Source: Rhodocyclaceae bacterium
GTDB taxonomy: Bacteria > Pseudomonadota > Gammaproteobacteria > Burkholderiales > Rhodocyclaceae
Length of the DNA: 64,000 nt
Assembly: GCA_028869135.1 (NCBI GenBank)
Contig: JAGWTC010000008.1
Span: 1 to 64,000 of the forward strand
Reading direction: 5' to 3'
This document shows, piece after piece, positions 1 to 8,005 of the stretch; within the stretch, counting starts at the first letter, position 1; each line of letters begins with the position of its first letter. The notes under the pieces were generated by a model, which did no database searches, was not told where the DNA came from, and was given only the letters and a program-made list of their open reading frames with translations. Both the position numbers and the translations under genes were made by a program.

Positions 1-1
1 A

Positions 2-130
2 TGGCGCCAGCGACCCTTTCGCAGCCCGCACCATTCCGCATCGGCGCCAGCGCTGGTAGGGGGAGGCTCGATTCCGTGCCCCGGCGAAATTTCACTCGCG
101 CATCACGGCGTGCTCTTCCTTGACGAGCTC
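2..130 (+). pseudogene. comM: comM (yifB), central fragment interrupted by island
   Basis: ComM is an AAA+ helicase of the Mg-chelatase family that drives branch migration of incoming DNA during natural transformation. Frame 2 from base 2 reads a typical ComM stretch: RPFRSPHHS, then [20 protein letters not shown] and VLFLDEL. After codon 128-130 the family match stops and the frame runs through foreign sequence to a TGA at 287-289. The continuation, PEFDRRVLEALREPLESG, is found at 29742 on the same strand. The 5' part of the gene, including Walker A, lies outside the window. The break falls exactly between conserved LDEL and PEF, so the gene is disrupted and probably non-functional unless the island excises. 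Confidence 0.93.
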
Positions 131-134
131 GAAG

Positions 135-146
135 TTAGGTGGCAAC
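135..146 (+). repeat. Island left terminal inverted repeat
   Basis: TTAGGTGGCAAC lies four bases inside the broken comM codon. Its mirror at the right end is TTAGGTGGAAC when read on the minus strand. Eight bases (TTAGGTGG) match perfectly, followed by a one-base offset before AAC. It is likely the binding arm of the island recombinases. Confidence 0.8.
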
Positions 147-303
147 GTAAGTGTCGCTCGTTATGCAACCATCCAGACGAGGGGGCGGATCGAGGCGTTT
201 TGTCATTCGGAATAGCGCGAGGTTTTAGCCAACCGGCCTATGGTCTTGCCTATAATCAATCAGCAATCTGTCCCTATCCAGGCAATTGACGCGAGGAAAT
301 ACC

Positions 304-513
304 ATGGCTAAGTTTGGTCCCCAAAAGCGCTTCTCAACGGTTGGCGTCCTGACGGACGATACCCTCGTCATGGGTAAGCCTGCTTCGGTATGGCAAGAGA
401 CCTTTGCCGGGAAGGCGTTTGTACGCAATCTCGAGTCCGCCAAATCCGGCGGCAAGGCCGGTCAGGTAGCCGGTAGCGGCCCCGTAGATCACAAGCCGGT
501 AAATCCTCGTTAG
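304..513 (+). CDS. Small hypothetical protein at island left edge
   Basis: A 69-residue product of unknown function. I chose the ATG at 304 because GAGGAAAT lies just upstream at good spacing; an in-frame ATG at 286 has no Shine-Dalgarno. The protein starts MAKFGPQKRF, is basic and glycine-rich towards its end, and shows no signal peptide, membrane segment or recognisable motif. It is the only plus-strand gene in the first 9.8 kb of the island and converges on the membrane-protein gene that ends 8 bases further on. It may be cargo or an island-maintenance gene; nothing in the sequence decides this. Confidence 0.6.
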   Translation: MAKFGPQKRFSTVGVLTDDTLVMGKPASVWQETFAGKAFVRNLESAKSGGKAGQVAGSGPVDHKPVNPR

Positions 514-520
514 CGCCGGC

Positions 521-1693
521 CTAAGCCTGTGTGTTGCCCTTCGGTTTCTGATTTATCTCTTTGCCTATTGGTACCCGAGCTACTTCATCGTGCGTAAAAA
601 CCGCACACATATCCGACGAGTTTGCTTGTAGTACTTCGCTATCAGCCAGGACTTGGGGGCAGAGCAACACAATGCCACCAAGATCCAAGGGCACGGTGGC
701 TACGACTTTAAATTCCCCGCTGTCTTTCGTTTTGCCCTTTCCGTCTTCCACGATCGCCCAGTTGGCAGATTCAAAGTCTTCCTTGGACAGCTTCTTACTC
801 TGCACCTTGTAAATCCGAGGTGTCATATCTCGTATCCCCATTGAGGTAGCGGCTGATTCAACTACTCGGCTGGGAGTCTTTGGTATGGCGATAAAGAGCA
901 CCGCATATGCAAGGATCAACACCCCAGCAAAAAAAGCAGATAAAGCCCTTTGCTCTGTTCCACCGACAGCCTTTACGGAACAATACAAAATCGCCGGTAT
1001 TGACGTGACAAAGGCAAAACAAGTGAATATCGAAATGGAGACGAGAGGCGCCCACCATGCATCGTTTTTAAACGCCACCGTCAAATAGAGGATAAAAGCC
1101 GGAGTGATCAAAACCATTGCGCCAAGCACCATAAAAAATGATTGGTAGCTTATCCAGCCCAGGCGCTTCCACCTTGATGCTTTGGGCCCGCCGGTCAATG
1201 CTTCAAAAACGGTCTCGTGCTTGTAGCGTAGGTGAATGAAATAAACCGCTATGGCGAACGTAATACCAAACAGAATGCTCGTCTGCGGATACTTCGAGCT
1301 GGCCGCAACGCCGAGGAAAATGCCGAGCACAATCGCAACTATTGCTCGCCATGCGGCTTTTCTTGTTTCTTCTCCTAGGTCCTTTGCATTGACGTGTTGA
1401 ATCACAGAGAAGTAAATCGACGGCAGTAGTATGGCCAAAATCAGCAAGAGCCCCGTCAATAAGAATGCGATCAAAAATGCACTGAGGCCCGCGGGATTTG
1501 CCAAGGTCGGCAGAAACAAGTCGGGGCGGCCAATATGCTGCAAATAAAGCCAAAGCAGGACGCCTGGAAAGAATGGCCAAACGAAAATCGTCTTGCGGGC
1601 AAAAGTGAGAGCAACCGGGAGAAAATCCCCCCAGGTTTTTAGAGGTGCGGTCAGCTCTTGTGCAGCTTGCGGAGAGTTGTTGTTTTCTGACAT
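521..1693 (-). CDS. Seven-TM membrane protein at the end of the ubiquitin-like operon
   Basis: A 390-residue membrane protein of unknown function. Hydrophobic segments lie near residues 35-52, 69-95, 115-131, 138-154, 184-206, 214-240 and 250-270. They are followed by a soluble tail of about 120 residues that contains another short hydrophobic patch around 343-352. No catalytic motif or named family was recognised. The gene starts 31 bases after the E1-like gene on the same strand, so it is probably the fifth gene of the Ubl operon. If so it could be a membrane-bound effector, sensor or conjugation target. It could also be an unrelated passenger, since no overlap couples it to the E1 gene. 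Confidence 0.8.
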   Translation of the reverse strand: MSENNNSPQAAQELTAPLKTWGDFLPVALTFARKTIFVWPFFPGVLLWLYLQHIGRPDLFLPTLANPAGLSAFLIAFLLTGLLLILAILLPSIYFSVIQHVNAKDLGEETRKAAWRAIVAIVLGIFLGVAASSKYPQTSILFGITFAIAVYFIHLRYKHETVFEALTGGPKASRWKRLGWISYQSFFMVLGAMVLITPAFILYLTVAFKNDAWWAPLVSISIFTCFAFVTSIPAILYCSVKAVGGTEQRALSAFFAGVLILAYAVLFIAIPKTPSRVVESAATSMGIRDMTPRIYKVQSKKLSKEDFESANWAIVEDGKGKTKDSGEFKVVATVPLDLGGIVLLCPQVLADSEVLQANSSDMCAVFTHDEVARVPIGKEINQKPKGNTQA

Positions 1694-1724
1694 CTTGTCT
1701 TTCAGGGTTTAGATTGATTAGGGG

Positions 1725-3095
1725 CTAGTGTTGGCGAATGTTTGTGTACGGAACAAGCCTGCCCTTGTGCTTCACAGGGTCTCCGCCGTTGCGGTATTGC
1801 AAGCTCCTCATTTGTATATCCAAAGTGGAGTGAACTTCCCCCCCATGCAGTGGACGAATCACTTCAGATAAAACTAGAGCAGACGCCAGGGCGCCGACGA
1901 AAGGCGTCGCTACAGCACGCGATGCAAGTTGTGTTACTCCGCAGATGTCGTTCTCTTTTTGAGCAAGTGCCTGGTAGGTAGGATTCAGTTCGACAGCACT
2001 TTGTACCGTTGCTGCAGCACTCCATATCTGAGAGGGTTGCCTCTCGCCAGGAAAGGTGTGTATTCGAATATTGCGAAAGTCTCGATAGCCGCTACCAAGC
2101 CCGGCTTCAACCACCATCGAGAATCCCGCCGAATCAAGATCACGCCTAGCGGAAATATTGTCGACGCCAAACAGTGCAGTTTCCGGTTCATCGGGCATCA
2201 GTCGATGACTCGGCCCAAAGCGGCGTTCCACTATGGTCGTGCTGAAGCCCGCCAACTCGAGGCGCTGAGCAACTTCTCGGACCTTTACTTTTCCTACTTG
2301 TGCAGCGGAAAGCAGAAGGCAGGTACTGAGGTTAGATTTCGCGGCCTTGTCGAAGTCCTGCAGAACCAAGTGGGGGCGCTCGTCAAAGGGATAGGGCAAC
2401 ATGCCCAAGGTCCATGCGTATGCTTGGCCTAGATGCCCAAGGCCGACCAGCCACAGAGACTTCGGCAAGTACTGGAGCATCGGCCCCTTATGAATATCAG
2501 CATGCCAATCCTCGATCTCAAGCGGGTGCCAAAGAGAAAGGCCGACACTTCGGTACCCCGCCTCCGCTAAGTCCCCGCGAACATACAAGAACGCCTCATT
2601 GACGCCTAGTGCGGCCGCAGCCACTCCTGCAAGCGGGTTGTCATCAGTGCACGCAAGTGAGCTGCTTTCGTAGGTGGGGGATACCGACGCACACCAGCAG
2701 TCCCAACTTAGCGATACGCAAAACCGGGGTAACGGTGTTGCTGGAGCGCCGCCAAGCACCAAGGTTGGCAGGCCGCTAGTTTCATCGGCCGCAATTTCTC
2801 CACCGAGCTCGACAACTGCATCGATGGCCTTACGGCCTTCGTACAACGGGGCCGACAGGGTTGCGGCAAGATCACCGGAGACTTCAACCCCACCCAGGAA
2901 TGCCCGTACGGCTGTATTCAATGCGGTCAAGAAACAGGCTTGTCCGCTCATCGTGTTGGCCCAGCCAGCGCCAAGATGGATACGCAACCGATAACGAGAG
3001 AACAGCGTAAGCGCCTCTTCCGGCGAAGATGCCTCTCCGGAGTCCATGGCCATTTTGGCCAATCGATGCATTGAGTCCGCATTAAGCGATTTCAT
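1725..3095 (-). CDS. E1-like ubiquitin-activating enzyme (ThiF fold)
   Basis: A 456-residue ThiF/E1-superfamily protein that should adenylate the C-terminal glycine of the neighbouring Ubl and pass it to a cysteine as a thioester. The C-terminal half holds the ATP-binding glycine loop GLGHLG (218-223), QDFDKAAKSNL with acidic residues at 247 and 249, and QVGKVKV after it. The best catalytic-cysteine candidate is C385 in DICGVTQL. The first 200 or so residues form a degenerate domain without a glycine loop, as in E1 proteins of bacterial Ubl operons. The start overlaps the JAB gene by 14 bases, suggesting coupled translation. By gene order this corresponds to the E1 of Bil-type systems. Confidence 0.9.
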   Translation of the reverse strand: MKSLNADSMHRLAKMAMDSGEASSPEEALTLFSRYRLRIHLGAGWANTMSGQACFLTALNTAVRAFLGGVEVSGDLAATLSAPLYEGRKAIDAVVELGGEIAADETSGLPTLVLGGAPATPLPRFCVSLSWDCWCASVSPTYESSSLACTDDNPLAGVAAAALGVNEAFLYVRGDLAEAGYRSVGLSLWHPLEIEDWHADIHKGPMLQYLPKSLWLVGLGHLGQAYAWTLGMLPYPFDERPHLVLQDFDKAAKSNLSTCLLLSAAQVGKVKVREVAQRLELAGFSTTIVERRFGPSHRLMPDEPETALFGVDNISARRDLDSAGFSMVVEAGLGSGYRDFRNIRIHTFPGERQPSQIWSAAATVQSAVELNPTYQALAQKENDICGVTQLASRAVATPFVGALASALVLSEVIRPLHGGEVHSTLDIQMRSLQYRNGGDPVKHKGRLVPYTNIRQH

Positions 3096-3606
3096 GAAAA
3101 CCTTCCCGCTTAGTTAGCCGCACCAGGCGACCAACATCGGCTCCCGAGAAAGCATTCCACTTGTGGTCACCTTGATATACATACATACCTAAGTCCTGCA
3201 GTTGGACTTCCCCTTGGGCGAATCGTGGGACGATGAATGCCAAATGGCCAGATAAGGCAACCATGGGATTCGTTCGGTCAGAACGACTTTGCCCAGGGCC
3301 AAGTCGATGGGTGTGGATGTCCGCGACAACGTTTAAATTGCCGGCACGACAAAGGTTCCAAAGCTTGGCAAAGCTGGCGGCAGACAGCGCTACATAGTCA
3401 TCATGCAAGGCATCAGCTTGAAGCTCTTCGTACGGAAGGAATCGGGTTGCGATACGGCCGCTATCCGTTTTCTGACCGAGCAAAAAGGCTCCGCTTTCGC
3501 GAACCCCTTTGCCCTGCGTGCGCAGATGCTCAATAAGCGTCTTCCAGAGTGCCTCCGGCATCTCAAGTAGTGGTGCAGGCATAGTCACGGCTTTGAAGAA
3601 GCTCAT
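3082..3606 (-). CDS. JAB/MPN-family metallopeptidase (deubiquitinase-like)
   Basis: A 174-residue JAB-domain isopeptidase, expected to trim or remove the Ubl from its targets. The zinc motif is complete: E37 in GVRESGAFLLG, then H98 and H100 in DIHTH, serines 107 and 109, and D110 in QSRSD. The spacing from the second His to the Asp is one residue shorter than in eukaryotic AMSH/Rpn11, which I take as family variation. The start overlaps the end of the E2 gene by 44 bases; the in-frame ATG at residue 9 would reduce the overlap. It lies second to last of the four Ubl-pathway genes, in the order Ubl, E2, JAB, E1 known from Bil operons. Confidence 0.9.
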   Translation of the reverse strand: MSFFKAVTMPAPLLEMPEALWKTLIEHLRTQGKGVRESGAFLLGQKTDSGRIATRFLPYEELQADALHDDYVALSAASFAKLWNLCRAGNLNVVADIHTHRLGPGQSRSDRTNPMVALSGHLAFIVPRFAQGEVQLQDLGMYVYQGDHKWNAFSGADVGRLVRLTKREGFHEIA

Positions 3607-4021
3607 GAACCACCTCCAGATAGTGACAGATACCTTTAGCAGGATTCCAGATCAGCTGCGGGTATTGCGCTACCCATGCATCGTGTCCGGCCATACTTTC
3701 TCGGTCGCAGGGAATATATAGCGCCTCGCCCCCTTTCCATTCAGGGCGAAACGCCATTTGCAACCGTTGGCTACTGCGCGGCCACTTATCGAATGCCAGC
3801 TTTGCATTTGCCGACAAATCCCAGAACGTGCCGGTCGGCGCCGTATGGGGAAAGCCGCTGCAGTTCAAGCGTAATGTCAGGCCAATGCCGTTACGTGCCA
3901 CGACATCTACATATAGGTACGGCCACTCAAGTTTTCTGAGTTGCCAACGCCCTCGATCTTCGCCCGACAGGAAGCGTGCCGACAGAAGGTCGGCACGCAA
4001 GGATTGCTCGTCCGGTGCCAT
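3563..4021 (-). CDS. E2-like ubiquitin-conjugating protein
   Basis: A 152-residue protein with E2-type layout. A beta-sheet region and a GFPHTAP turn (57-62) are followed by a single plausible active-site cysteine, C105, in ALYIPCDRES. The C-terminal helix is IWNPAKGICHYLEVVHELL, as in bacterial E2 proteins that follow Ubl genes. It should accept the Ubl from the E1 cysteine and transfer it to substrate lysines. It starts 12 bases after the Ubl gene and its 3' end overlaps the JAB gene, so the four genes form one transcription unit. Assignment rests on context plus motif; the sequence is far from eukaryotic E2s. Confidence 0.8.
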   Translation of the reverse strand: MAPDEQSLRADLLSARFLSGEDRGRWQLRKLEWPYLYVDVVARNGIGLTLRLNCSGFPHTAPTGTFWDLSANAKLAFDKWPRSSQRLQMAFRPEWKGGEALYIPCDRESMAGHDAWVAQYPQLIWNPAKGICHYLEVVHELLQSRDYACTTT

Positions 4022-4033
4022 GCCGCCTCCTGC

Positions 4034-4528
4034 TTAGCCGTTGATACGATGAGCGGGCACCAGATCAAATGCCACCGAGCAATCCGGACATTTGGTCAGA
4101 CTCCCGACGTGCACATCGGCATCCGGTTGCTCAGTTGTGCCCGAAATTTGCAGCACATGCTCGGCAATGTCGGCCGGCTTCATGCCAAATTCTTTGCCAG
4201 CCCAATTACGGATATGGCCGATGGTCGTTGCCGGGCGGAAGCTGTGATGAACGGTTTCGGCGCCATGTCGCACTTCCACTTCAATATGCTTGCAGCGATG
4301 GAAGTGGACTCGGACCCCATTCGGTTTCTTGAGGTGCTTTACGTGCGTTGCTTTGTCCGTCTCTTCGTCCCCATCCTCGACGGAAAAGGTGAGATCAGAA
4401 ATATCTACGTCCGGCGGGAAAAAGCCAGCGACGGCACGCTTGAGTTCATCGATAGTGGCATGGTCATCAACTTCGACCAGCTTGATGTCGGGAAACAGTT
4501 CCGACTGGATATATACACGAGTAGGCAT
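4034..4528 (-). CDS. Tandem ubiquitin-like modifier (two beta-grasp domains)
   Basis: A 164-residue protein that reads as two beta-grasp units. The first spans roughly residues 3-78 and the second 79-160, where EVEVRHGAETVHHSF and a helix around TTIGHIRNWAGKEFG are seen. This ISG15-like duplication is the hallmark of the modifier in Bil-type operons. The chain ends Ile-Asn-Gly, so a free C-terminal glycine is already exposed and no maturation cleavage seems required; it is a single glycine, not Gly-Gly. It is the first gene of the operon, as expected for the protein needed in greatest amount. SD-like GGAGGG precedes the ATG. Confidence 0.85.
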   Translation of the reverse strand: MPTRVYIQSELFPDIKLVEVDDHATIDELKRAVAGFFPPDVDISDLTFSVEDGDEETDKATHVKHLKKPNGVRVHFHRCKHIEVEVRHGAETVHHSFRPATTIGHIRNWAGKEFGMKPADIAEHVLQISGTTEQPDADVHVGSLTKCPDCSVAFDLVPAHRING

Positions 4529-4597
4529 ATCGCCCTCCTTGGTAGCAGCGAGCTCCGCGAAATGCGTCGCTCATGCTGGATAAGTCGAAAGAAGGCG

Positions 4598-4642
4598 AAA
4601 AAATCGGAAATCGATTTGCGGGCTGACTATTGGGTATCAGCC
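4598..4642 (-). terminator. Possible terminator between helicase and Ubl operons
   Basis: On the minus strand GGCTGA and TCAGCC form a 6-bp stem (4621-4626 with 4637-4642). A second small AAATCGATTT palindrome and a run of six T follow. It would end transcription of the ImmA-helicase operon before the Ubl operon. The stem is short and the T run is some 20 bases away, so confidence is low. Confidence 0.3.
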
Positions 4643-4652
4643 ATTACTAGGC

Positions 4653-7600
4653 TCAAGCTGGGCAGTACATTAAGTGCCGGCACTTGGGACACTCCCAAGG
4701 GGTGGGCCGTGCTTCGAAATTACCATCGGCAAGTCTCTTAGCGATCGGATTAAGAAAAAACTCCCCCCCTGAAACGAAAGCGCGGCTATAGGGAGTGAGC
4801 GATTCTGCAACTCCGGTACTCAGGACGAATATGCTGCCCCTAAATGTGTACTGACTATATTTCTCAGATAGAAGTGCCAGTATCCATCTCACGGTCTGAA
4901 GCTGCCGATTCGTTTTTTTCCCGCCAGGGCGAGCGCGTACAAACTCAATGGTAACGACGGAGTTTGTGTTGGTAACCCGGTGCGGCCTTATGTGCAAAGG
5001 CAGGCCTGCGCAGTTCAAATCGAAAGGCTTTGCCATTGCAGCTCGGGGAGAATTCAGCCAAGTCCGTCCATTCTCGAGTAGCTGATCAGCATAGGCTTTC
5101 AAGTGTGGCAAAGCTTCTTTGAAGCCACGATCCAGCGATGCCAGCACACTGGCGGCTTCGTTGGATGAGGTATTCGGATCCTCACCATAAGCGACGAACA
5201 AGTCACGCATCACTGCCCCCTCAATGAGGAGTGCTGGGTGAAGGCCTGCAGAGGGTGAGAGCTCCTTAACGAAGTCGTAGTAATAGCGCCGAGCGCATAC
5301 ACGGTAAGTTAAAAAGCCCGAAAGATCGTAGTGCTGTGGTGGTAAAGCAGGCTGTTCAGCTTTTTTAAATTGCGGAGCTACTCGCGCTATCTTCGCCCCT
5401 TGCACCGTTTCAAAAAGGTGTGCCGCCTGAGATATAGCACCGACGCAGGCAGCGTTGTATCCCTCCTTGGACTCGTACAACACCAGATGCTTCCTGGCGC
5501 GTGAGAGCGCCACATATAATTTGTTCAAGGCCTCCGTTTGCTCTTCGAAATTCGAAGACGCCGATGGCGAAGCAACGGCTTTGAGAAGCGAGCGCGGTAC
5601 CAGCTCTGTATCGACCGATGCCGAAAAATGCCGAGCGTCTATGTCGACAAGATGCACGGCCTCGAACTCAAGCCCCTTGCTGCCATGGATCGTCATAACA
5701 GCAACTGCATCGATCGCATCAGCTTCGGGTGGAGGTATGCGCAGCTCTCTATCATCTCCAATCCGCAGGCGCCGGCGAAGACGAGTGAGAAACCCGCCAA
5801 CGGTCTGATAAACGCTGCCGCCGTCAGGAACTCGCAGGTAATAGATAAACTGCCACAGGGCAAGTCTACGGGTGATGTCTAGGATTCCATCACCTTCCAA
5901 ATATGGTCGAAGGATCGAGGTTCTATCCAGAAGTAATGTGCATGCGACCTCCCATGGCGAGGAAGCCGAGGTAAGGCCATCGAAGACATTGGCCCAATGT
6001 TGTATAGCAAGTTGACCAGCAGGCGAAACGGGGGGCGGCGATGTCAGCCAAGAAAGTGCATCTGGCCGATTGGCTTTACACCAAACTAGCAAACTATTTA
6101 CATCCTCAACAGGGATCTCCAGCCCAGGCAACTTGGATACGCGCAGAAGCCCGCTACCTGAGCGATCAACAAAGAGCTGCAAGATTGCCAAGAGATCCTT
6201 GATCTCTAGCCGTTGGAATATGTCTCCGAGATATAGGGCCGGAATTCCTGCTGCATTTAGGGCAGACGCAGCATCACCGCAAGTACTGTGGGTGTTGGCC
6301 AACACCACCTGGTCGCGATATGCCAAACCGGACGAGTGAAGACGGCCAATGTTCTCGACTAGCTCGCCGTGTACAACCTTATCGCTGCCACATTCGATGT
6401 GACGAGGTTTAATGCCACATGCACCGCGGACAGGGCGAACGTCATCCAATGGCAAAACCATCTGAAGCGGATTCGCATCCCGCCCCGTATGTTCGAAAAC
6501 GCGAATAATCTCTTCGTAGCTACGCCGATTTTCGTTGAGCGGAAAGGTCTTGTGCTTAGGAAAATCATCTCCGAATCGAACGATATTGCGCATGGAGGCA
6601 CCACGGAATCTATAGATAGCTTGCCGGGCATCGCCGACCACCCACAGACTCTCTGCATGATTTTCTAGTGCTTTTACAAGCTGCGCGCTGGCCCTATTTA
6701 CGTCTTGGTATTCGTCAACCAGGATATGTTTGAAACGGCCAACACTGGCTTCAAACTTCTTGTAGTTCTGAGTTAAAGCAATAGCGGGCAACATGATCAA
6801 ATCGCCCATGTCCACCAAGCTATCTCTCTTCCTAAGATTCGACTCATAGCACTGATAGAGCTTTGCAATATCACGTTGCTGCTCTACGACGCTAGCGTCA
6901 GTATCCAAAGCAGAGTCCTCAACTGCTTTGGCGTAGGCGTCGGGTCCAGCCAATTCATCCTTAGCACGCTGGATTGCTTGGACGGCTTTGTTAAGCCACT
7001 CAAGCGGGTCTCCTAGTGGGCTGAACTCCTTTAGATTGAGCCCATAGATATGAGGCTCCAATACAGCAATTTGCCCCATTTTGTCTGCCACGCCGAACTG
7101 CGGCCGAAGGCCGAATCGCTCGTGATTCTTTCGTAGAAACTCCAGCCCGAATGCATGGAATGTTCCAACCCAAATGTCATGGACGCCTTCTACGCCAAGC
7201 ATTTGAAGTCGACCGACCATCTCGCGTGCAGCCCGATTAGAGAATGTCAGCAAAAGCATTTCGCTCGGCTTTACACCGATTGAAATCAGATGCTGGACTC
7301 TCATCAGTAGCGTTTCTGTTTTACCGGTTCCTGGTCCGGCGACTACGAGAGATACCTTTGCCTTCGAGGTAGCCGCAAGAACTTGTTCCGCCGTTGGCGT
7401 AATCGGTACTTTCGGTGCAGAAACTATTTCAGTCGGCTCTGGTAACAGTAAGCCGTCAAGCAACTGCTGGCGAACTAATTCAAGTGGAAGGTCCAACTCC
7501 ACTTGAAGTTGCTCGGCGGTTCTCCCGGCTAGGAAGAGACTTTTTGCGACTGATCTGGGTAGCAGCAATTCTCTGCCGAAGATGTTTGCTTGAAGTTCGG

Positions 7601-7994
7601 ATCTTTCCCTTGCTCCATAGGCCTCAACCTTTTGAGCCCCAAACGTTTCCCCACTCTCTGGCTGGAAATTCGATCCAATAACTTTGTGGCAGCTATCGTG
7701 CTCCTGCGGGTGCAACACCCAATGCCCAAACTCATGCGCAATAAGGAAAGCCCTTTCGCCGCTAGACACATCGTTTCGTACGAAAACCTGTCTGAACTGG
7801 CGAACCAAAAGAGCATCAGCCCCCCCAAGCAGCTTGTCTGCTGGATGAATAGTCTCAATAGTGAAGTCTTTAGCGTCCTCGTGAGCAATAGCTTCAATAA
7901 GGACGCTAGATCGAGTTGCCGAGGAATATGCATCTCCCAATATCTCTCTGCGTAGATTATTGGCTGCCTCGCGAGCTCGATGAAAATGCGACAT
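4653..7994 (-). CDS. ImmA/IrrE protease - UvrD helicase - nuclease-like fusion
   Basis: An 1113-residue three-part protein. Residues 1-190 are an ImmA/IrrE-type zinc peptidase with HEFGH at 87-91 and the third ligand E133 in RSELQAN. Residues 195-870 are a superfamily 1A helicase: Walker A GPGTGKTE (220-227), then LVDEYQDVN, GDARQAIYRFRGA, MTIHGSKGLEFE and YVALSRARKH. The C-terminal 240 residues resemble the AddB/Cas4 iron-sulfur nuclease fold, with YRVCARRYYYDF and a terminal CPKCRHLMYCPA. The catalytic (D/E)xK is not convincing: the aligned stretch reads TIEFVRARP. So it is likely a protease-controlled DNA helicase, possibly with a structural nuclease domain. Last gene of a three-gene operon, 11 bases after the preceding one. 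Confidence 0.9.
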   Translation of the reverse strand: MSHFHRAREAANNLRREILGDAYSSATRSSVLIEAIAHEDAKDFTIETIHPADKLLGGADALLVRQFRQVFVRNDVSSGERAFLIAHEFGHWVLHPQEHDSCHKVIGSNFQPESGETFGAQKVEAYGARERSELQANIFGRELLLPRSVAKSLFLAGRTAEQLQVELDLPLELVRQQLLDGLLLPEPTEIVSAPKVPITPTAEQVLAATSKAKVSLVVAGPGTGKTETLLMRVQHLISIGVKPSEMLLLTFSNRAAREMVGRLQMLGVEGVHDIWVGTFHAFGLEFLRKNHERFGLRPQFGVADKMGQIAVLEPHIYGLNLKEFSPLGDPLEWLNKAVQAIQRAKDELAGPDAYAKAVEDSALDTDASVVEQQRDIAKLYQCYESNLRKRDSLVDMGDLIMLPAIALTQNYKKFEASVGRFKHILVDEYQDVNRASAQLVKALENHAESLWVVGDARQAIYRFRGASMRNIVRFGDDFPKHKTFPLNENRRSYEEIIRVFEHTGRDANPLQMVLPLDDVRPVRGACGIKPRHIECGSDKVVHGELVENIGRLHSSGLAYRDQVVLANTHSTCGDAASALNAAGIPALYLGDIFQRLEIKDLLAILQLFVDRSGSGLLRVSKLPGLEIPVEDVNSLLVWCKANRPDALSWLTSPPPVSPAGQLAIQHWANVFDGLTSASSPWEVACTLLLDRTSILRPYLEGDGILDITRRLALWQFIYYLRVPDGGSVYQTVGGFLTRLRRRLRIGDDRELRIPPPEADAIDAVAVMTIHGSKGLEFEAVHLVDIDARHFSASVDTELVPRSLLKAVASPSASSNFEEQTEALNKLYVALSRARKHLVLYESKEGYNAACVGAISQAAHLFETVQGAKIARVAPQFKKAEQPALPPQHYDLSGFLTYRVCARRYYYDFVKELSPSAGLHPALLIEGAVMRDLFVAYGEDPNTSSNEAASVLASLDRGFKEALPHLKAYADQLLENGRTWLNSPRAAMAKPFDLNCAGLPLHIRPHRVTNTNSVVTIEFVRARPGGKKTNRQLQTVRWILALLSEKYSQYTFRGSIFVLSTGVAESLTPYSRAFVSGGEFFLNPIAKRLADGNFEARPTPWECPKCRHLMYCPA

Positions 7995-8005
7995 AGATAG
8001 TTATC

